A stretch of DNA of 64,000 bases from Pontibacter rufus. Its GTDB lineage: Bacteria > Bacteroidota > Bacteroidia > Cytophagales > Hymenobacteraceae. The position numbers and the translations under genes are program-made. Of this stretch, positions 18,993 to 27,813 are shown one piece after another (positions within the stretch are counted from its first letter, which is position 1; each line of letters opens with the position of its first letter). The DNA lies in assembly GCF_015694705.1 (NCBI RefSeq), contig NZ_JADQDR010000005.1, positions 248,001 through 312,000 of the forward strand, read 5' to 3'. The notes under the pieces are model-generated. The model saw only the letters and a program-made list of their open reading frames with translations. It did not search any database and was not told where the DNA came from.

Positions 18993-19169
18993 ACAGGAAC
19001 AAGTATAAACCGAAAGGTACGTATTTATAGTTGAGAGTTATGAGTGATGCATATAACCCCCAGCAATTTAGCAAATCAACCGTCCAACAATCAGCAATTA
19101 AATAATTAACTTGCACACCAAACAGGCGGGCAGGCTCAATTAGCCCGGCGTTAAAGTATAAAATAAAGC

Positions 19170-20189
19170 ATGGCATTAGATCTTAATCATAAATCTATAT
19201 TGATAACGGGCGGCACCGGCTCGTTCGGCAAAAAGTTCGTGGAGATGGTGTACGCACGTTTTCCCGATGTAAAACGCCTGGTGATTTACTCGCGCGATGA
19301 GCTCAAGCAGTTCGAAATGTCGCAGGTTTTTCCACACAGCAGGTATAAATCCATCCGCTACTTTATCGGCGATGTGCGTGATGGCGACCGTTTTAAGCGT
19401 GCCTGCGAGGGCATCGATATTATTGTGCATGCCGCCGCCATGAAGCAGGTGCCTGCCGCCGAGTATAACCCGATGGAGTGCATCAAAACCAATGTGCTGG
19501 GCGCCGAAAACGTCATCAATGCGGCGCTGGATTGTGGCGTAAAGGATGTGGTGGCGCTCTCAACCGACAAAGCTGCTGCCCCCATTAACCTGTACGGCGC
19601 TACCAAGCTCTGCTCCGACAAGCTCTTTGTAGCCGCTAACAACATGAAGGGCAAGCGCGACATCCGCTTTTCGGTGGTGCGCTATGGCAACGTCATCGGC
19701 TCGCGTGGTTCGGTGGTGCCGTTCTTTTTAAAGAAGCGTGCAGAAGGCGTTCTGCCGATTACGCATCCGGAAATGACGCGCTTTAATATCTCACTGGAAG
19801 AAGGTGTGGAACTGGTCTTTCATGCACTGGCAAATCACTGGGGCGGCGAGATTTTTGTGCCCAAGATTCCCTCATACGTGATTACGGATTTGGCTGAAGC
19901 TATCTGCCCCGACTGCAAACAGGAAATTGTAGGCATTCGCCCGGGCGAGAAACTGCACGAGGAAATGATTACCGAAACCGACTCGCTCAACACTGTGGAA
20001 CTGGACAAGTATTACGTCATCCTACCCTCCACCCCCACCTGGACAACTGAAGAATTCCTGAAGGCGCATGATGGAAAAATGGTGGAAATGGGTTTTAAGT
20101 ATAATTCCGGTACCAACTCCAAGTGGCTGGATGCAGCGCAGCTGCGCGAACAAATCCGCCGGCACGTAGACGCTGATTTTACTGTTTAA
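19170..20189 (+). CDS. pseB: UDP-GlcNAc 4,6-dehydratase (inverting)
   Basis: A 339-residue SDR enzyme. It has the nucleotide motif ITGGTGSFGKKFV (residues about 11-23), STDKAAAPINLYGATK with the catalytic Tyr-x-x-x-Lys, and the PseB-specific VKRLVIYSRDELKQFEM and IRPGEKLHEEMI. It removes water from UDP-GlcNAc with C5 inversion, the first step of pseudaminic acid synthesis. First gene of the operon, with a 72-base gap to pseC. Confidence 0.95.
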   Translation: MALDLNHKSILITGGTGSFGKKFVEMVYARFPDVKRLVIYSRDELKQFEMSQVFPHSRYKSIRYFIGDVRDGDRFKRACEGIDIIVHAAAMKQVPAAEYNPMECIKTNVLGAENVINAALDCGVKDVVALSTDKAAAPINLYGATKLCSDKLFVAANNMKGKRDIRFSVVRYGNVIGSRGSVVPFFLKKRAEGVLPITHPEMTRFNISLEEGVELVFHALANHWGGEIFVPKIPSYVITDLAEAICPDCKQEIVGIRPGEKLHEEMITETDSLNTVELDKYYVILPSTPTWTTEEFLKAHDGKMVEMGFKYNSGTNSKWLDAAQLREQIRRHVDADFTV

Positions 20190-20195
20190 ATTAAA

Positions 20196-20259
20196 ATTAG
20201 AAATCAGAAGCCGGTAGTATTACAGGTAGTTGAACAATTTGTAATTTCTCATTTCTAAT
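20196..20259. repeat. Inverted repeat between pseB and pseC
   Basis: ATTAGAAAT (20196-20204) is inverted at 20251-20259 (ATTTCTAAT), and the interval contains further TTTCT/AATTT words. It falls in the only sizeable gap of the operon, immediately before the pseC start. Confidence 0.5.
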
Positions 20260-20261
20260 CC

Positions 20262-21464
20262 ATGATGAACGCAGCCTTCAGTCCTCAGAAACCTATACCC
20301 TACGGCCGCCAGCACATTACGCAGGACGATATTGACGCGGTGATAGAAACCCTGCAATCTGATTTTCTGACGCAGGGACCAAAGGTAGCGGCATTTGAGC
20401 AGGCATTTGCCAACTATGTGGGAGCCAAATATGCCGTCGCGGTAAGCAACGGCACCGCGGCCCTGCACCTGGGCGCGCTGGCGCTGGATGTAAACGAAAC
20501 TTCGCGCGTCATTACCACGCCCATTACCTTCGTAGCGTCGGCCAATTGCGTGCGTTATTGCGGCGGCACGGTAGAGTTTGCGGACATCAACCCTGCTACG
20601 GCTTTGCTGGACATCGACAAGGTACGGCAGCTGCTGGAGCGTAAGCCGCAAGGGTACTACAGCGGTATCATACCTGTTGATTTTGCCGGAAACCCGGTAA
20701 ACCTGGAGGAGTTCCGGAAGCTGGCCGACGAATATAACCTCTGGATAATGGAAGATGCAGCCCATGCGCCCGGCGGCTACTTCTACGACAGCCAGGGCAA
20801 CAAACAGCTTTGCGGGAACGGGGTATTTGCTGATTTGGCCATCTTTTCTTTTCATCCGGTTAAGCACATCGCCACCAGCGAAGGCGGCATGATAACCACC
20901 AACAACGAGGAGCTTTATCAGAAGCTGCTGAAACTGCGCACCCATGGCATTACGCGCGAACCGGAACTGCTGGAAGAAAACCATGGCGGCTGGTACATGG
21001 AGATGCAGGAATTAGGCTACAACTACCGTATTCCGGACATGCTCTGCGCCCTCGGCCTTTCGCAGCTGCAGCGCGCCGATGCCGGCCTAGCGCGCCGCAG
21101 AGGAATCGCTAAAATATACGACAAGGCTTTTGCAGAGGCAGAAGGTATAGAAGTGCTGCAAACCAACCCGGCTGCGCTTGGTCCTGACAAAGAAACCGGC
21201 CATGCTTACCACCTGTATGTTATCAAAGTACAGGACAGAATAGGATTGTACGATTTCCTGCGTCAGCACAATATCTTCGCGCAGGTGCATTACATTCCGG
21301 CCCACACCATGCCGTATTACCGCAACCTTGGCTACAACCAGGGCGATTTCCCGGAGGCCGAAAATTATTACAGCCAATGCCTGAGCCTGCCCATGTTCCC
21401 AAGCCTGACGCAGGAAGAACAGGAATTTGTAATAGCAAAAGTGAAGGAGTTTGTCAGCCGCTAA
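20262..21464 (+). CDS. pseC: UDP-4-amino-4,6-dideoxy-N-acetyl-beta-L-altrosamine transaminase
   Basis: A 400-residue PLP enzyme of the DegT/AHBA family. The opening IPYGRQHITQDDIDAV is typical of PseC. PLP contacts are SNGTAALHLG, EDAAHAPGG and the Schiff-base Lys in FSFHPVKHIATSEGG. It aminates the keto sugar made by PseB, using glutamate. ATG at 20262 or 20265 are both possible. It overlaps the next gene by 14 bases. Confidence 0.95.
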   Translation: MMNAAFSPQKPIPYGRQHITQDDIDAVIETLQSDFLTQGPKVAAFEQAFANYVGAKYAVAVSNGTAALHLGALALDVNETSRVITTPITFVASANCVRYCGGTVEFADINPATALLDIDKVRQLLERKPQGYYSGIIPVDFAGNPVNLEEFRKLADEYNLWIMEDAAHAPGGYFYDSQGNKQLCGNGVFADLAIFSFHPVKHIATSEGGMITTNNEELYQKLLKLRTHGITREPELLEENHGGWYMEMQELGYNYRIPDMLCALGLSQLQRADAGLARRRGIAKIYDKAFAEAEGIEVLQTNPAALGPDKETGHAYHLYVIKVQDRIGLYDFLRQHNIFAQVHYIPAHTMPYYRNLGYNQGDFPEAENYYSQCLSLPMFPSLTQEEQEFVIAKVKEFVSR

Positions 21465-22359
21465 ATCCAATATAGCCTCAGGCTTTGCTACCAACCGTGT
21501 AGTGCTTGGTACAGTGCAGTTCGGGCTGGACTACGGTATCAGCAATACAGCCGGGAAAGTACCACTGGAGGAAGTATGCCGTATACTGGCTTATGCTCAC
21601 GCGAAGGGCGTAACTATGCTGGACACGGCCGCAGCTTATGGCGACAGCGAAACGGTGCTGGGTAAGTCGCTTCAAGAAACCGGATTAAGTTTCCAGATTA
21701 TCTCCAAACTTCCACCCACTGTTACTGCCAGGGACGTGCGCCGGACAGTAGAAGCCTCGCTCGAAAAGCTGGGAGCTGATAAGCTATACGGTTATTTGTT
21801 TCACAGCTTTAACTCTTACAAAGAACATCCCGCGGTTCTGGAGCAATTATGCTTGCTACAGGAAGAAGGCCTGATTGCGCAAGTAGGTTTTTCGCTTTAT
21901 CATCCTGCTGAAGCCCTGGAACTACTTGATAAAAATATTACCTTCGGACTCACACAATTTCCCTATAATATTTTTGACAGAAGGTTTGATTTGGTGCTGG
22001 ATAAATTGCAGGCAGCCGGTATAGAAACCCATGTGCGCTCTGTTTTTTTACAAGGCCTCTTTTTTATTGAAGCTGCTCAGCTTCCGCCGTATTTCAGCAA
22101 AGTAGCCGGCAAAATCGCTGCGCTGCAGCAATTAGCCCAAAAAGCGAACATACCCTTAGAGGCCCTGTTGATGCATTTTGTGCTGCAGGTACCCGGAATT
22201 AATAATTTGGTAATTGGTGTGAATAGTTTGAAGGCATTAAAGGCTAACTTAGCAACTAGCGAATACCAGGCAGCTATACAGTATCTGTTGCCGGAGCTTA
22301 AAAGGTATGAGGTTACAGACGAAGATATCCTGCTGCCTTATAAATGGAAAACTTCATGA
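21451..22359 (+). CDS. Aldo/keto reductase in the pseudaminic acid operon
   Basis: A 302-residue TIM-barrel oxidoreductase. It shows VLGTVQFGLDYGIS at the first strand, MLDTAAAYGDSE with the catalytic Asp and Tyr, IISKLPP with the Lys and YLFHSFNS with the His, so the tetrad is complete. The closest subgroup by eye is the AKR type found in sialic/nonulosonic acid loci. Its substrate is unknown; the standard Pse pathway has no step for it. The frame starts at TTG 21451, inside the end of pseC. A GTG near 21504 (VLGTVQFG) is an alternative start. Confidence 0.85.
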   Translation: MSAAKSNIASGFATNRVVLGTVQFGLDYGISNTAGKVPLEEVCRILAYAHAKGVTMLDTAAAYGDSETVLGKSLQETGLSFQIISKLPPTVTARDVRRTVEASLEKLGADKLYGYLFHSFNSYKEHPAVLEQLCLLQEEGLIAQVGFSLYHPAEALELLDKNITFGLTQFPYNIFDRRFDLVLDKLQAAGIETHVRSVFLQGLFFIEAAQLPPYFSKVAGKIAALQQLAQKANIPLEALLMHFVLQVPGINNLVIGVNSLKALKANLATSEYQAAIQYLLPELKRYEVTDEDILLPYKWKTS

Positions 22360-23147
22360 ATGAAGCTTTGAATAGTTTATTTTCCCTGCAGGACAAAGTA
22401 GCGCTGGTCTCGGGTGGCTATGGATACCTGGGCAGCGCCATTTCTGTCGCACTTGCGCAGGCCGGCGCTGAAACATATGTGCTGGGCAGAAGCGAAGCAA
22501 AGTTCCGGGAGGCTTTCGGGCAGGATAAATTACCAAACTTATACTTTCAGCAAGCCGACATTTCCAGCACAGAAAGTATAGCTGAAGCCTTTAAGTATAT
22601 ACATGCCCGGCACAACCGGCTGGATGTGTTGGTAAACAATGCTTATTACTCTGCCGGTCAGGACCCGGAGCAGCTCACAGATGAACAATGGGCACTCGGT
22701 ATAGATGGTAACCTGAACAGTGTGTACCGCTGCATCCGGGAAGCCATTCCCTATATGAAACAGCAGGAAAGTGGCAAAATCATCAACGTATCTTCAATGT
22801 ATGGAATGGTTTCGCCTGATTTCAGCATTTACGACGAAAGCCCTGCTTCCCTTAACCCGCCACACTATGGCGCAGCTAAAGCCGGCGTACTGCAACTAAC
22901 GCGATATTTTGCCTGCTACCTGGGCAAGTATGGCATTCATGTAAATACTGTTACGCCCGGACCTTTCCCAAATGAAGAGGTGCAGCAGGATGAAGGCTTT
23001 ATAGAACGCCTGAAAAAGAAAACTGCGCTCAACAGAATCGGTTCCCCTGCAGACTTGAAAGGGGCGTTTGTATACCTGGCTTCTGATGCTTCGGCTTACA
23101 TGACAGGTCAGAATTTAGTGCTGGACGGAGGCTGGACAGCATGGTAA
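22356..23147 (+). CDS. Short-chain dehydrogenase/reductase in the pseudaminic acid operon (PtmA-like)
   Basis: A 263-residue classical SDR. The cofactor loop is ALVSGGYGYLGSAIS (near residues 15-28), followed by NNAYYSAG, the catalytic Ser in IINVSSMYG, and Tyr-Lys in HYGAAKAGV. C-terminal AYMTGQNLVLDGGW is typical. The gene resembles the flagellin-modification oxidoreductase PtmA in type and context, but the substrate is inferred only. ATG at 22356 is chosen because it overlaps the previous stop as ATGA and follows GGAAA; an in-frame ATG at 22344 is the alternative. It overlaps pseF by 7 bases. Confidence 0.86.
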   Translation: MNEALNSLFSLQDKVALVSGGYGYLGSAISVALAQAGAETYVLGRSEAKFREAFGQDKLPNLYFQQADISSTESIAEAFKYIHARHNRLDVLVNNAYYSAGQDPEQLTDEQWALGIDGNLNSVYRCIREAIPYMKQQESGKIINVSSMYGMVSPDFSIYDESPASLNPPHYGAAKAGVLQLTRYFACYLGKYGIHVNTVTPGPFPNEEVQQDEGFIERLKKKTALNRIGSPADLKGAFVYLASDASAYMTGQNLVLDGGWTAW

Positions 23148-23959
23148 ATGCAGGAGCTGTTATCCAGGTACGCTCCGGCTCGGAACGATTGCCAGGCAAA
23201 GCGCTCCTGCCGCTCCCCTTCAGCAGCGGCCCAAGTATGCTGGAGCATGTAGTTGCCCGGGCGCAACAAGCAAAAGCTATTCAGCAGGTAATTGTTGCCA
23301 CTACCGATCAGCCTTCAGATGATGCCATTGCTGCATTTTGCCAACGTAAAGGACTGCCCTGTTTCCGCGGCGCAGCAGAAGATGTTTTGGACAGGTTTTT
23401 TCAGGCGGCAAACAAGTATAGGCTGGATGTGGTGGTCAGGTTAACCGGCGATAATCCTTTCATCATGCCTGAAACGATTGACTATGCGGTACAGAAGCAC
23501 TCTGAAGCCCGTGTTGATTACAGCATTACCGAGGGTTTGCCGCTGGGAACCAATGTGGAGGTTGTTTCTTTTGCTGCCTTGCAAAAAGCAGCTTCGTCGG
23601 CAACCGAGTTAACCGACCGGGAGCACGTTACGCCCTATATCCGCCGCGTAGAAGGTTTTAAAACACAGGCTTTATTGCTTGCCTCTCCCGTTAAATTCCT
23701 GCGCCTGACGGTCGATTACCCGACTGATTATGCTTTAGCTTCGCTGTTATATGGCCGGCTGTACCACCAAAACAGTCTTTTTGATTTTGCAGAAATAGCA
23801 CAGGTATTGCAGGAGAACAGGTGGCTGTCAGCCATAAATGCCGATAATACGCAGCGCAAAGCTTTTGCCAGTGAGGCTGAAGAACTGGAAAGAGCAAAGC
23901 AAATGCTGAAGGCAGGAGGATTTAGCCGTGTGCTGCAAAAGCTGGAGGAAAACTTATGA
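23141..23959 (+). CDS. pseF: Cytidylyltransferase, probable CMP-pseudaminic acid synthetase
   Basis: A 272-residue nucleotidyltransferase of the SpsF/CMP-Kdo-synthetase group: GAVIQVRSGSERLPGKAL at the N-terminus (CTP binding), VIVATTDQPSDDAI, VVRLTGDNPFI and GLPLGTNVEVV. By position between the SDR and pseG it should activate pseudaminic acid to CMP-Pse. It overlaps both neighbours (7 and 4 bases). Assignment to Pse rather than another acid sugar rests on context. Confidence 0.85.
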   Translation: MVNAGAVIQVRSGSERLPGKALLPLPFSSGPSMLEHVVARAQQAKAIQQVIVATTDQPSDDAIAAFCQRKGLPCFRGAAEDVLDRFFQAANKYRLDVVVRLTGDNPFIMPETIDYAVQKHSEARVDYSITEGLPLGTNVEVVSFAALQKAASSATELTDREHVTPYIRRVEGFKTQALLLASPVKFLRLTVDYPTDYALASLLYGRLYHQNSLFDFAEIAQVLQENRWLSAINADNTQRKAFASEAEELERAKQMLKAGGFSRVLQKLEENL

Positions 23960-25425
23960 CCAATAAAACACGCATCATCTTCCGTGCCGATGGCAACAGC
24001 AAAATAGGACTGGGCCATGTGGTGCGGTCACTGGCGCTGGCCAGTATGCTGCGCGAAGAGTTTGAATGCGTATTTGCCATACAGTCGCCAGACAAGAACC
24101 TGCAGGAGCAAATAAAGCAGGTATGCCATGGCCTTATTCTGCTGCCTTTCTGCACGCCGGAAGCAGAACGCTTCCGACATGAACTGGACGCTTACCTTTC
24201 AGAAAAAGAAATCGTTGTGCTGGACGGCTACCATTTTGAAACAGCTTACCAGGAAAGTATCAAAGCGAAAGGCTGCCCGTTTTTCTGCATCGACGATATC
24301 CACCGCTATACTTTTATAGCCGATGCGGTGCTGAATCAGGCTGGCGGCGTGGCACCTGAAAAGTATAAAACAGCCCCATATACCAAACTGCTTTTAGGTC
24401 CGGCCTATGCTTTGCTCCGCCCACCTTTTCTGCAGGCTTCTAAATCCGGAAGAAGTATGCCGGCGAGTCCTCTGAAACTGCTGCTGAATATGGGCGGCGC
24501 TGACCCAGAAAATTATACCTTGCAGGTAGCAACAGAATTGGCCGGAGTTGAAAGTATAAATCATATCGAAATTGTAACCGGCGGGGCATACAAGCACCAG
24601 CAGGCGCTGGAGAGATGGCTGACATACAAGCCAAAGTATAAACTGTACCAGAACCTCGATGCCACACAGATGTGCCAGCTAATGCAGGAATGCGCCATAG
24701 CGGTAACATCCGCCAGTGGCGTGGCTTATGAATATGCCGCAGTAGGCGGTGCCTTATTTGTGCTAAAAACGGCAGATAACCAGCAGGCTTTATTTGAGTT
24801 TCTGACCGATAGCGGTATCGCCGGAAAGTATGAGCCGGGACAAAAATGCTTAAAACAAAGTATAAATCAGGCCTTTCAGGAATACCTGCAGGCGCAGCGG
24901 CAGTATTTTGACGGACAAAGTGATATAAGGCTTCGCCAGGTATTCGGGCAACTTAGCCTGGCTGCCAGCCTGAGCCTCCGCGAAGCCACAGAAACTGACC
25001 TGCTGCTGGTATATAAGTGGAACAATGACCCGGAAGTGCGCCGCCATTCTTTTAACCCGGAACCCATAAAGCCGGAGCACCACACCCGCTGGTTTCAGGC
25101 CAAACTTGCTGATGCAGCCTGTAAATTTTATATTGCAGAAGTGGCCGGTGAACCGGCTGCCCAAATCAGGTTCGAAGTGAAAGAGAAGCAGGCCACCATC
25201 AGCTACCTTATCGCGGAAGCCTACAGAGGGAAAGGCCTGGGCCACAAAGTGCTGCTCAAAGGTGTAAATAAATTAAAAGACGAGCAACCTGAGATTCGGC
25301 AGGTGCATGGTTTGGTGCAGCCGGAAAATATCGCCTCTGTACGGGCGTTTGAAAAAGCAGGTTTTGCCTATGCCGCACCAGACCCCCAACATCCGCAGGC
25401 ACATCGTTTTGTGCTCGCGCTTTAA
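23956..25425 (+). CDS. pseG: PseG-PseH fusion: UDP-sugar hydrolase plus N-acetyltransferase
   Basis: A 489-residue bifunctional protein. Residues 1-about 330 are PseG, a GT-B fold hydrolase releasing UDP from UDP-2,4-diacetamido-trideoxy-altrose: FRADGNSKIGLGHVVRS (with the catalytic His), VVLDGYHF, LLNMGGADPEN and ASGVAYEYAAVG. Residues about 335-489 are a GNAT acetyltransferase (LREATETDLLLVYKWNNDPEV, ISYLIAEAYRGKGLGHKVL, VQPENIASVRAFEKAGF) matching PseH, which acetylates the 4-amino group. No separate pseH exists in the operon, supporting a true fusion. It is 4 bases overlapped with pseF and 13 bases from pseI. Confidence 0.93.
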   Translation: MTNKTRIIFRADGNSKIGLGHVVRSLALASMLREEFECVFAIQSPDKNLQEQIKQVCHGLILLPFCTPEAERFRHELDAYLSEKEIVVLDGYHFETAYQESIKAKGCPFFCIDDIHRYTFIADAVLNQAGGVAPEKYKTAPYTKLLLGPAYALLRPPFLQASKSGRSMPASPLKLLLNMGGADPENYTLQVATELAGVESINHIEIVTGGAYKHQQALERWLTYKPKYKLYQNLDATQMCQLMQECAIAVTSASGVAYEYAAVGGALFVLKTADNQQALFEFLTDSGIAGKYEPGQKCLKQSINQAFQEYLQAQRQYFDGQSDIRLRQVFGQLSLAASLSLREATETDLLLVYKWNNDPEVRRHSFNPEPIKPEHHTRWFQAKLADAACKFYIAEVAGEPAAQIRFEVKEKQATISYLIAEAYRGKGLGHKVLLKGVNKLKDEQPEIRQVHGLVQPENIASVRAFEKAGFAYAAPDPQHPQAHRFVLAL

Positions 25426-25438
25426 CACTTATTACCTC

Positions 25439-26482
25439 ATGATACAGGATATAAATATTGCCGGCCGGCTGGTTGGGCCAGACCACAAACCCTTCATCAT
25501 TGCCGAAATGTCGGGCAACCACAACCAGTCGCTGGAGCGGGCGCTGGCCATTGTAGACGCCGCCGCCGCTGCCGGTGCCGACGCTATTAAGCTGCAGACC
25601 TACACCGCCGATACCATGACACTGCCCGGCGCTTTCACCATTGCCGACGACAAATCACTCTGGAAAGGCCGCGAACTCTACGACTTGTATAAAGAAGCTT
25701 ATACGCCCTGGGAGTGGCACAAAGCCATATTTGAACGGGCCAGCGAGCAGGGACTTATTGCTTTCTCCTCTCCTTTTGATGAAACGGCTGTAGATTTCCT
25801 GGAAGAGCTGGGCGCGCCCGTATATAAAATTGCATCGTTTGAGAACACTGATCATCCGCTGCTGCGCAAAGTAGCTGCCACCGGCAAACCTGTGATTATG
25901 AGTACCGGCGCTGCCACCATTGCAGAACTGGATGAAGCGGTGCGCGTATTGCGGCAGGCAGGCTGCCGCGAACTTATACTGCTTAAATGCACCAGCACGT
26001 ATCCCGCTTCGCCCGAAAACACCAACCTAGCCACTATTCCGCACATGCGCGATTTGTTTCAGGCGCAGGTGGGGCTCTCTGATCATACCATGGGCGTAGG
26101 GGCTTCGGTGGCTGCCGTGGCGCTGGGTGCAACGGTGATAGAAAAGCATTTTACCCTGAGCCGCGCCGATGGCGGTGTGGATTCGGCCTTCTCGCTGGAA
26201 CCTGCGGAACTGCAATCGCTGGTCATCGAATCCCAAAGAGCGCAGTTGGCGCTGGGGCAGGTACAGTATGGTGTGCAGCGGGCCGAGGAAAAGAGCCGCC
26301 TGTTCAAGCGCTCTGTGTTTGCAGCGCAGGATATAAAAGCCGGCGAGACTTTCTCCAAAGAGAACATCCGCGTCATTCGCCCGGGGCTGGGACTCGCTCC
26401 GAAACACTACGAAGAACTGCTGGGCAAAGCCGCCAAACAGGACATCAAAGCTGGCACACCGCTTAACTGGGATTTGGTGTAA
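25439..26482 (+). CDS. pseI: Pseudaminic acid synthase
   Basis: A 347-residue NeuB-family enzyme that condenses phosphoenolpyruvate with the 6-deoxy sugar from PseG. The catalytic barrel (1-about 280) has FIIAEMSGNHNQSLERA, AIKLQTYTADTMT, FSSPFDETAVDFLEEL and GLSDHTMG. A C-terminal SAF (antifreeze-like) domain begins near residue 285 (RSVFAAQDIKAGETF, IRPGLGLAPKHYEELLG). The open frame runs back to 25307 inside pseGH. ATG at 25439 is chosen because it opens the domain (MIQDINIAGRLVG), 13 bases after the previous stop. Confidence 0.95.
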   Translation: MIQDINIAGRLVGPDHKPFIIAEMSGNHNQSLERALAIVDAAAAAGADAIKLQTYTADTMTLPGAFTIADDKSLWKGRELYDLYKEAYTPWEWHKAIFERASEQGLIAFSSPFDETAVDFLEELGAPVYKIASFENTDHPLLRKVAATGKPVIMSTGAATIAELDEAVRVLRQAGCRELILLKCTSTYPASPENTNLATIPHMRDLFQAQVGLSDHTMGVGASVAAVALGATVIEKHFTLSRADGGVDSAFSLEPAELQSLVIESQRAQLALGQVQYGVQRAEEKSRLFKRSVFAAQDIKAGETFSKENIRVIRPGLGLAPKHYEELLGKAAKQDIKAGTPLNWDLV

Positions 26483-26484
26483 GT

Positions 26485-27768
26485 ATGAAGCAGTGGTACA
26501 AGCTCTACAGCAATATTGTATACCTGCACTTTTCGGAGGGCTTTTACCAGCTCCCGGAAAGCGCCAAAAATGCTGTATCGCCCACAAGTCCTTGGAAACG
26601 CCTGCTGAAAGTAGCCGGTTATACCATAGTCCGGCTGCTTGGTAACCTCTTTGCATCCGTAGAACATCCTCATAAACTGCGGAGCAAAGTATGGCTGTAT
26701 GTGGTGAGCCAGAACAACTACGACAGCCTTAAATTTATACAGGAAGGCCTGCCAGATGCTGTTTTTGTGGCTGGTCAAAGCAAAGACATTGGCAGGTATA
26801 ATGGGATGGTCAGGAGACTTTCGCTACGGCGAAAGATATTATACTACTATAAGTTTCTGCCGCTATACTTTCAGTTTCTGAAACATAACAGGCAAAGCAC
26901 ACTGCGCTTTTCTGATGTGCTGTATGATGCCGTGGGCTTTTATGAAGTATACCTGCGGAAGCTGCAGAAGTATAAACCCGCAGCCATTGTTTTTGCCAAC
27001 GACCATAATGCCGACGCCCGGGCGATGTTGCTGGCAGCCAAAACCCTGGGCATCAAAACAGCTTATATCCAGCATGCCAGTGTCAGCCCTATTTTTCCGC
27101 CGCTTTCTTTTGATTTGAGCTTGCTGGAAGGCCAGGACACGCTGGATAAGTATAAATTATGCGGCCCCATAACAGGAAAAGTTGAACTGGTGGGAATGCC
27201 CAAAGCGGATGCTTTTGTACCATTTCGTAATCATAACAGCAGCATCCAAACCATAGGTTTAGGTTGTAACCTAATGGACGATCTGGCAGCCATCGAGCAG
27301 CTTTTGCGGGAGTTGGCGAGCAGTTTTCCGGATCTTTATTTTATACTTCGCCCCCACCCCCGCGACAAGCGCGATTTCACCTTTCTGCAAAATATTTCCT
27401 CTCGCATAAGCTTTTCCACAGGAGTTGACGAGCCCGTTTTTGAATACCTGAAGCGGCTGGATGTGCAAATCAGCGGCAACTCCGGCATCCACCTGGAGGC
27501 CGTGCTGCTCAACGTATGGTCGATCTATTATAATTTTAATCCGCAGGAAAAACTGCATGATTACTATGGCTTTGTAGAACAAGGGCTGGTAGATGCGGCT
27601 CCAGACGCAGCCTCCCTGGTAATGCGGCTCCGGCAGCACCTGCAACACAAGCCGGATGTATTTCTACTGGCAAAATACTATAACGCCACTGTAGGAACAG
27701 CTTTTGATGGGAAGAGCGGTGAGCTGGCACTCAAACTTATCAATGATTTTGTTGTATTATATACATGA
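26485..27768 (+). CDS. GT-B-type glycan transferase, possible pseudaminyltransferase
   Basis: A 427-residue protein starting 2 bases after the pseI stop. The C-terminal half carries GLGCNLMDDLAAIEQLL, YFILRPHPRDKRDF and QISGNSGIHLEAVLLNVWS, the pattern of the CDP-glycerol glycerophosphotransferase / capsule-transferase clan, in which the His-Pro pair contacts the CMP/CDP donor. The N-terminal half (TAYIQHASVSPIFPPL) suits an acceptor domain. Because it follows the CMP-Pse operon directly it is the best candidate to use that donor, but this is inference. Confidence 0.72.
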   Translation: MKQWYKLYSNIVYLHFSEGFYQLPESAKNAVSPTSPWKRLLKVAGYTIVRLLGNLFASVEHPHKLRSKVWLYVVSQNNYDSLKFIQEGLPDAVFVAGQSKDIGRYNGMVRRLSLRRKILYYYKFLPLYFQFLKHNRQSTLRFSDVLYDAVGFYEVYLRKLQKYKPAAIVFANDHNADARAMLLAAKTLGIKTAYIQHASVSPIFPPLSFDLSLLEGQDTLDKYKLCGPITGKVELVGMPKADAFVPFRNHNSSIQTIGLGCNLMDDLAAIEQLLRELASSFPDLYFILRPHPRDKRDFTFLQNISSRISFSTGVDEPVFEYLKRLDVQISGNSGIHLEAVLLNVWSIYYNFNPQEKLHDYYGFVEQGLVDAAPDAASLVMRLRQHLQHKPDVFLLAKYYNATVGTAFDGKSGELALKLINDFVVLYT

Positions 27769-27783
27769 TATTATATATATTTG
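27752..27783 (+). promoter_or_regulatory. Promoter of the LamG/type IX secreted protein gene
   Basis: TTG (27752-27754) and TATATTTG (27776-27783) are separated by 21 bases, a close match to the Bacteroidota -33/-7 consensus. Predicted transcription starts about 25 bases before the TTG start at 27814, so this gene can be expressed independently of the Pse operon. Confidence 0.65.
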
Positions 27784-27813
27784 GATCATTAATTAACCTC
27801 CTCATCCGCCTGT

